In this document: positions 57,801 to 64,000 of the stretch, piece by piece
Numbering within the stretch: the stretch's first letter is position 1
How the letters are laid out: every line of letters begins with the position of its first letter
Origin: Tamarix chinensis
Taxonomy: Eukaryota > Streptophyta > Magnoliopsida > Caryophyllales > Tamaricaceae
NCBI GenBank assembly: GCA_030549775.1
Contig: CM060177.1
Coordinates: 28,081,014 to 28,145,013, forward strand
Direction: 5' to 3'
Length of the DNA stretch: 64,000 nucleotides
Notes under the pieces: generated by a model
Database searches by the model: none
Seen by the model: the letters and a program-made list of their open reading frames with translations, nothing else
Told to the model about the DNA's origin: nothing
Made by a program: the position numbers and the translations under genes

Positions 57801-60399
57801 CAAGGCTAACAGGTGTATGAAGAGTTAATCTGATTGAGCATTAATGTTGCCTTCAAGATTTCATGCATGTGAACTTCTGAGTTCTTTCATTCCAGGAGTA
57901 CTTCAGTTTATCATAGGTGGCACCCTACATCAGCTTGGCATGTTCAGTCGACTATCACCACTGCCTTGTCATTGGGTGTGCACCCTTCATCTCCTTCACC
58001 ACCTTATCATCACCATGCTGAAACTTTATTCATCTTTAGGCTACCACTGGCGCCATTTTAAGCCTATAAGTACAGCAAACTCACATATTCATCCCATTTA
58101 ACTCTGATATAAACAATGTTTATTCCAACCAAGCCTAAATTTCACCCTAAACTCTCCATTGATTTCAAATGCATAGGTGCAACACCTCAATTCGTTAACT
58201 TTTAAGCAAACAATCTGATTAATCATGGAGTATTTTTAATTGAAGTTGAATCTCCTCCTTGTCCTTCATTCTGACACAACCTCAAATAAGTAAACCAATT
58301 TTTTTATTATTTATTTTATTTTATTTTATTTGAAACCTAGATCCTTCTCCCATAACAACCATTGGCTAGTCCTTGCCCCAAAACCACCTCAATCAAGGTC
58401 AGATATGTTTTGTTATTCTCAAAGCTATGCAAGTCATCAGAATAACTCATGCAATCAAGTTCAAGCAATATGCTCAGTTTTTTTTTGGAATCATCAAACC
58501 CCAAGACTAACACTCATAGGTCATAGCTACAGATATTGAGAAAGGTTTTGCTTCTTGTTCATATATTGTTTCTCAGTTAGAGAAGTCTTATGTGGCCTCC
58601 AGCATGTGCCGATGTTACTAAGCTCACCACTTCCCTAAAGTACAGGGGTTATATATCTTTTGTCTGATAAGTCCAGGATTCTGTTGTCTTTGTTGTCTAT
58701 GATGATGATCACTGGCACAAATGTAGTCACCTCTGGTGGTGCAGTCCAATTGCAATCTAATCTACTGTTCTGTCTTCCTCTTCACACATGAGTCAAAGTT
58801 CCATTTTTCTATTAATTTCCTAAATCAACTTCATTTGCAATTGAGGTGAACCAATTTGGTTTTACTCAACATAGAATATGAGCCTTAGTTGAGAGTTGAG
58901 ATCAATGTGTTAGGAAATTCTTCAGACAACAATTTTCAGGAAGAATTTTCAAACACGAAATAATGGACAGTAATGACTAATGAGGAGAGAAAATTGATCA
59001 GACTTAAATTCAGGTATCCAGGCTTTCAAGACCTTGGTGCCTCCCACAATACACTGTTCTTTCCTGCTTCTCCCCATCTCCTCCTTCGGTATTTATATCT
59101 CTTTCCCCTCCCTAAGGTGACTCAGCATATCCTAACCACCTGCTGAACTCACATAACTACCCATACAGATAAGCAGAAAAGAAATAAAACACAATTGAAG
59201 ATAATGTCTAATTCATCCCTGTCACCACATCCCATCTTACGCCTTCTCTGCCCAGCTACCGTGCCCTGTTTTCCCTCGTCACAAAAGTGTATTTCACCAA
59301 TGGCCTATCACAATGTCAGCTATGGCAAAGCCATTTCGTCTCCTATTCAGCATTTTGGTCTAATGGTAAATCAATTCAACAAAATATTTAGTAGCTGGCA
59401 CTGCTCAATTAAATCCATTAAAAATATTGTGGCTTGCCTTCATGATATGGAGAAGTGAAAATGAGTTGAGGATGCCACCGAGGCAGCAAGCAGCACTGCA
59501 TCTCATCTGTGTTCCTGCAACAACCCTGCCTCAGTTGAACTTCTTTGCTCAAAGTAGTTGTCAAAATCATGAGCGTAATAGTGATTCTGATGGTGCTCTA
59601 AGTAATGCATCTTAAATATCTCATAATGATTAGGGCACTACAAAGCACACATTGAACTGAATATGGATGCTGTTAGTTTACCTGAAGTTAATGGGAAAAA
59701 AAGGGTCTTGGTAGTTTGCATCAGTGGATTAACAATAATGAAAGCATATTTAATAATAGGGGTGCTAGGATTGAATTGGTTAATTTTGGTGTATTATTTT
59801 GATGCACACCACAAACTTGTAAATTTTATCTCTGAATTTAATACACCCTTGAAGGTCTGGCTCAGACATTTGTCCATTCTAATTATGGTAATAGTATCCA
59901 CAGCTCCTTACTTTGTCTCTGTTGCCAAGTTCTAGCAATTCAACTTGAAGCATTCACATCTCTCTTATAGTTCAAGATTGAACCTTTTTCCCGTGGGGAT
60001 AATGTAATTCCAAAGAAATTAGTGAATCTTAGCTTTATTAGTATGTTATGCATATAGATATTTAATTATTATCATTCAGGTGATATTTTGGGTATTGTAA
60101 TAGTTTCATTAATTAGGAAACTACACTCTACTGAGAAGCAAGCACAGTTCTTGGTCTTCTGTACTGCGTTTGTTGTTGCCAAGTACTCTTTGCTCACTTC
60201 TTGGTTCCAATATCTTGTTTGGCAGGGAAAGCCGTATATTTTTTATATGGTGTGGTTGCAAAATTGCACCAGTGATAAATGGAAACCTTTTTTGGTGTGG
60301 ATTATGTTATGATTCTTCTGCTGGAATGGAGATGAGGTATATTCATGACTGTAAAAAGGAAGGGAAAAGAAAAAAGGGGGACAGGGTTGACGAATTAGT

Positions 60400-60800
60400 T
60401 GGGCAGGCAACTTATTGATCAGCCAACTGTATCAAGGGCATTAAGCTTCCCATTGTAAAGATGGGTGGCTGTCAATTTTGGCTCTAATTAGAGAACAAAA
60501 ACATAAAAAAGGAAGGAGTAACTATTTATTTTATTTATTTATTTTTATAGTGGTTTCTAAAGGGGAAGGATTAACTATTTATTTTATTTATTTATGTTTA
60601 TAATGGTTTCCTTGGTTGGGGGGGAGGGGTATGATGAATTATTTGAGGAGACAACTGATTGATCAATTAGTTGTATAGGCATCAAGCTTCCCATTAAGGT
60701 GGGTGGCTGTGATTTTTGGCTCTGGGGATTAGGAGAAAACGGAAGGAATAGAGAGAAACAAAAACATAAAATGAGGAGTTTTTATTTATTATATTTTTTA
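60400..60800. repeat. Tandem duplication, about 200-bp unit
   Basis: GGCATCAAGCTTCCCATT, GGGTGGCTGT, ATTTTGGCTCT and AACAAAAACATAAAA appear at about 60435-60510 and again at about 60678-60770. Between them ATTTATTTTATTTATTTAT and TTTATAATGGTTTC are also repeated (60520-60612). It lies just upstream of exon 3. Confidence 0.65.
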
Positions 60801-60920
60801 TATTTATAATAGTTTTCTCCTACTAGTGATTACTCTGCATATTAGTGGATTTTCTGACTATCCTTTACCTTCTATCTATGAAAAATGACATTTGTTTGGA
60901 TTCATTTTTGCTTGGAGCAG

Positions 60921-61045
60921 CATCCAAGGTCTTGGTGCTTCTCATTGAAAATGGAGGAAAAAGTGGATTAAGAGTGACTGTTGCAGCTCCAGCTTCTACG
61001 GCAGAGGAAAAAGCAATCGAAGTACCAAAGCACCAAAATAAAAAG
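60921..61045 (+). CDS. Exon 3 of the split secreted/membrane protein gene
   Basis: The acceptor GGAGCAG/CATCCAAG joins the phase-1 end of exon 2 (GATG + CA), giving FDDA-SKVLVLLIENGG without a break. The exon ends AATAAAAAG/GTGAGG in phase 0. The encoded 42 residues (SKVLVLLIENGGKSGLRVTV, then APASTAEEKAIEVPKHQNKK) alternate hydrophobic and polar residues like a small beta-sandwich. They match the remembered pattern of the family's conserved domain: LLVQN.GE..L.V.V..P, then EVPKHQ.KK. Codon use and the absence of stops fit a real exon. The next exon, expected to hold the rest of the domain and a membrane helix, was not found up to 64000. Alternative: a separate gene fragment, unlikely given phase and content. 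Confidence 0.75.
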
Positions 61046-61170
61046 GTGAGGCTAGAATATTTTAAGCATGAGAATGTGAATGCTGTGTCGGTATATGGTT
61101 AGGATATACTAGCTTTGATTCTATAATACTTGTCTACGTCATGTGATATTCAGGTTGTGGACAAACTAAT

Positions 61171-62820
61171 AATATGTTTGGTTTGAAGAAAATTATGTGG
61201 AAAGGAAAATGTAGAGGAAAGAAAATTGAAGGAAAGAAAATGAAAGAATATAATTTTCTTTCCTTTGTTTGGTTATGGAAGAAAATTTTGTGGAAAATTG
61301 AATTCTTGGAAAATATTTTTAGTGTTTGGTATATAGAAAGAAAATTCTAAAAAAAGTTAAATGTTATTATTTAAATATTAATATACATTTAATGTTATTA
61401 AAAATATTATATTGATATATAAAAAATTACATAAAATTTCTAAAAAATTTATAAAAACTCCATAAAATCAATACTAATTCTAGTTTTTTTTATAGAACTA
61501 TTCTAAAATATTACATGAATAATTTACAATAATTTAAAAAAAAAATCTAAAAAAATCCGTATACAAATCCCGTGAATATTTTTTCCCCTCTATATCTATA
61601 ATTATGTATATTTTTCCATATCCGTTTATATATCCATCGGATAAAACCTATTGGATTTTGATTAAAACCCATCAAATTTAAAATGAAATTTATTTAATGT
61701 TAGAATTATATGGTTAGATTATTAAAATTTAATTATGTATTCACTTTTAGCCTTAGAAAATATATGTTAAATTATATAAATAAGAATAAAAATATAATTT
61801 CATATCGGATAAATGAATCCGAGTACTAATACGGATATAAAAGCGGATAAAATTTTAAGCCATCCTGCTAAATTTACCAATGTATATATCAAGATCTCAA
61901 AAAAAAAAAACAATGTGCATGATCAATTCATAGTTACTAGTTACTAATCAAACGAGTCAGAAAGGTACATTAGGATCATCAAAAATATCAGAACCGAACT
62001 CCACAGACAACCATATAGCTCTATCCTTGGGTGGAAGACCAAGAAATGTACGAGCGGCACTGATATTTGCTGCAAGCTTGCTATAGATTTCTATGGCTGG
62101 AACTTTCTTCAACCCTTCCACCTTTCTAAGCTCAGAATACAGCTCGGCTTCAATAAAATTACGTGGATTTCCTCTATCAAGAGTTGCTGCAACTGCATCC
62201 ATCCCCTATTTTAGAGCCTTTATCTCTTCTGACACATAATCTCTTAGCTTTCTTTTCTTTGTGGCTCTTGATATAGATGCACCGGCCAAAGGAGAGGTTA
62301 CTTCATTTTGTTGTTCTTGTTCGGTTCTTCGATCATCAGCTGTTGTTCCTTCATGTTCTTGCCTCTCTGAGCGCAAATGTCTTTCTTTCGGACCAATAGA
62401 CAAACTTCCAGTTGCTCGGTCCTTGCCAAATAAAATATCTAGCCTATTATAATTTTGAATAGGCTTATAGCGAAGCGGTTTGACAACAGGATGAGCATGT
62501 AAAAAATTATTAATTACATAAATTTAGAAACAATAATAATTAGCAATGACAATAAGAATAATAAGGTTTAAGACTTACCAATATATACCTTTCCCAAACT
62601 GTTACATCAGCTTCCACCATTTGAGTAGATTGATTAAAACCAAACCCACTCACTTGCAAAACTGTAGATGCTAAGGCATAATTCTTCTTGAGGGTCTTAA
62701 TTCGGTTCTTTATATGGCTAACCGAGCAACCAAGTCCAAACTGAAAACTAACTCCTTTAGCAACGCTAGTGTATGCCGTTCTTGGAATCCTGATCTTGAC
62801 GTTGGATTTGATTCCTCGCT
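61171..62820 (-). mobile_element. Truncated PIF/Harbinger, sister of the 34-40 kb element
   Basis: The left end (AATATGTTTGGTTTGAAGAAAA) and following GTTTGGTTATGGAAGAAAATT and AAAATATTTTTAGTGTTTGG align with 34097-34220. The ORF region aligns with 34640-35560. An extra block (about 61545-61865), absent from the sister copy, ends TTTTAAGCCATCC and could be a small insertion. The right side breaks off at about 62820, before any transposase sequence, next to a TA/TG microsatellite. It lies in the intron following exon 3, opposite in orientation to the host gene. Confidence 0.65.
61957..62800 (-). pseudogene. Harbinger accessory protein (Myb/SANT-like), nearly intact copy
   Basis: Exon-like part 1 (62800-62560) has AKGVSFQFGLGCSVSHIKNR, then IKTLKKNYALAST and GFGFNQSTQMVEADVTVW, the C-terminal half of the Myb/SANT-like domain. 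After a gap bounded by splice-like signals, part 2 (62500-61957) has HPVVKPLRYKPIQNYNRLDI, then LFGKDRATGSLSIGPKERHL, an acidic/Gln middle and KKRKLRDYVSEEIKALK. One stop (62206) follows. It then continues MDAVAATLDRGNPRNFIEAE and a final helical domain, PAIEIYSKLAANISAARTFL, then GLPPKDRAIWL. Compared with the sister at 34.6-35.6 kb it has far fewer stops. The N-terminus is lost with the truncation. It is the DNA-binding partner of a PIF transposase, not a host regulator. Confidence 0.7.
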
Positions 62821-63775
62821 AGTAGCCTTAATACCTGAAAAATGAACAAAATGAACAAATCATATATATATATATAAATGTATATATGTATGTATATATA
62901 TATATAAAAATGCATATATGTATGTATATATATATATATATAGACACACACACAAAAACAAATAAACACATGAAGCATGCATCAAACTGCTGCATAATAC
63001 TATTTGTAGTTAATTGATTAGGATCAATAGAGAACCAAGTGAGCACGGGGAATACAGTAAAATTGAAAATTTTCATTTCATTCAAATGTTGAAAAGAAGG
63101 AAAAGGAGTTCAGGATTTTGTCATCCCAATATTTGCGGCCATTCATTTTTTTACCTTTACGAGACATGAACTCTTTATTTGGTGGTTTATAGCTAGCTAC
63201 TGGGAATACACGACACAATTGGAACAAAAAAACAAAACCAAATAAATAATTACATACAGCTGTAAATTTGTGTTTGAGAGTAGCTAGGCCTCATAATTAA
63301 TATATGTCCACTCATAAATCATAATAGGCTGAGATTATATGTGAGAAGTAGTGTAGAATTTGCTGCATGCAATCTGCTTATGGCAGAGTCTTGGTGCACA
63401 CTGTTAGAAGACTGCTTTTATCAGCATGTTAGCATAAGAGTTAAAGACTTGATGCACACCAACAACCCAGAACATTCAAGGGGAAGTATCATAATTGACT
63501 ACAGACTATAAGCTCAAGCAAGGGGAAAATACAATGTATGTTTATTTCTATATTTGTATTTTTATTTCCATTGCCATCCTTATTAATTGACTACAGACTA
63601 TAAGGTGCTAACTACATTTCATTTTTTTTCCTGAAGTGCATGTCTCATGTATTTGAAAGGTGAGAATTGACTAAAATTAATTTTACATAATTCCAATGTG
63701 AGGGTAAACAAGGAAAACCATGGAACAAAACACAACATTAATTATGGTTTCTTAATATGCATGAAAAATCAAACT
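62821..63775. other. Intronic or intergenic AT-rich DNA with microsatellite
   Basis: A compound (TA)n/(TATG)n/(CA)n microsatellite lies at 62861-62955. The rest shows no gene. ACTATAAG/TTGACTACAGACTATAAG recurs at about 63497 and 63586. Confidence 0.5.
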
Positions 63776-64000
63776 TCCCCATCAATATAACCGGAGAAGC
63801 ATATTGACTGCCACTGTGTTGTATAATGCTAGAAGGGGACATCTCATTGATCGGATTTTCAATAATATCTTTTTGGTATGAAGGATACCTGTAGGGCCTT
63901 TTGTTGAAAAGATGAATTCCTTTCTGGAGGGAATTTTATGATCATGGCCCTTTGTAAAGGGAGGCATCCCCTTGGGCTCATCAGGCAATCTTGCATATTC
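63776..64000 (-). pseudogene. Ty3/gypsy reverse transcriptase fragment, runs off the window
   Basis: The minus strand reads KGMPPFTKGHDHKIP, then after a one-base frame change LQKGIHLFNKRPYRYPSYQK, then DIIENPINEMSPSSIIQHSG and QYASPVILM. This is the start of the gypsy reverse transcriptase (LPP.R.HDH.I.L..G..PVN.RPYRYP..QK.EIE..V.EML..GII.PS.SP.SSPV). Similarity stops abruptly at 63775 before the FxVDYR block. The upstream part (protease/gag) would lie beyond 64000. Decayed. Confidence 0.8.

Larger units (their letters stand above)
49301..60920 (+). other. Intron 2 of the split gene (about 11.6 kb), TE-filled
   Basis: Starts GTAAGC and ends TTGGAGCAG/CATCC. It holds a hAT MITE (51351-52210), an LTR element on the minus strand (52318 to about 57800) with a solo LTR inside it (53007-55656), and a local duplication (60400-60800). 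The parts 49301-51350 and 57800-60400 contain no recognised element or exon; short frames there (for example 50306-50539, 59663-59935) lack known domains. An undetected small exon cannot be excluded, but exon 2 and exon 3 join in frame without one. Confidence 0.65.

Noticed and set aside
59663..60418. Possible membrane-protein frames in intron 2
   Set aside because: Short, no start context or homology, and the exon 2-exon 3 splice is in phase without them.
62766..63085. Tyr/Ile-rich frames near 62.9 kb
   Set aside because: Readings of the TA/TG microsatellite.
1..64000. CRISPR arrays, bacterial operons, organellar insertions, rRNA genes
   Set aside because: Direct repeats present are tandem satellites or TE termini; no repeat-spacer pattern, no prokaryotic-type gene clusters, no rRNA or organelle gene motifs were seen.

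Overview
The window is nuclear DNA of a flowering plant, probably a eudicot. It is AT-rich, with many (TA)n and homopolymer tracts. It has plant-type L1 LINEs (DUF4283 + zinc knuckle ORF1), PIF/Harbinger and Mutator-like DNA transposons, a plant mobile domain, a tRNA-derived SINE, hAT-type MITEs and solo LTRs. Genes are sparse, and most of the sequence is nested, decayed transposable elements (TEs). Host genes I can support are: (i) a small unrecognised protein at 5091-5498 (-); (ii) a tRNA-Glu(CTC) at 48083-48155 (-); (iii) a split gene starting at 48619 (+) for a secreted or membrane-anchored plant protein. Two 5' exons of that gene are at 48619-49300. A third, in phase, is at 60921-61045, so intron 2 is about 11.6 kb and full of TEs. 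Its 3' end was not found and is probably beyond the window.

Layout. 0-4.3 kb: the tail of an LTR-like repeat abuts a broken PIF/Harbinger transposase (-); then tandem repeats and a 205-bp MITE. 5-12 kb: the small gene, AT-rich DNA, an LTR fragment, and a SINE with a perfect 17-bp target duplication. 12.16-25.23 kb: one PIF/Harbinger element (TSD TAA) with its first ORF present twice. Inside it are a hAT-type MITE (13.8-14.35 kb) and a large solo LTR (16.12-23.39 kb), which itself contains a second, partly inverted LTR composite (19.64-22.88 kb). 26.8-31.5 kb: telomere-like CCCTAAA tracts and a duplicated first exon lead into a decayed plant-mobile-domain gene (+), which faces a decayed Mutator-like transposase with SWIM and OTU-like parts (-). 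34.1-40.56 kb: a second PIF/Harbinger element with both ORFs (-). 40.75-46.17 kb: a nearly full-length L1 LINE with a 17-bp TSD. 48-61 kb: tRNA-Glu and the split gene; its intron holds a hAT MITE, a non-autonomous LTR element (-) and, inside that, a solo LTR with a perfect 5-bp TSD. 61-64 kb: a truncated relative of the 34-kb Harbinger and the edge of a Ty3/gypsy reverse transcriptase (-).

I found no operon-like, CRISPR-like or otherwise clearly new system. The most interesting points are the datable nesting orders, the duplicated and fused Harbinger ORF1, the PMD/MULE pair with interstitial telomere-like repeats, and the host gene stretched by TE insertions. All assignments come from reading the sequence and from remembered family motifs; no database search was run.
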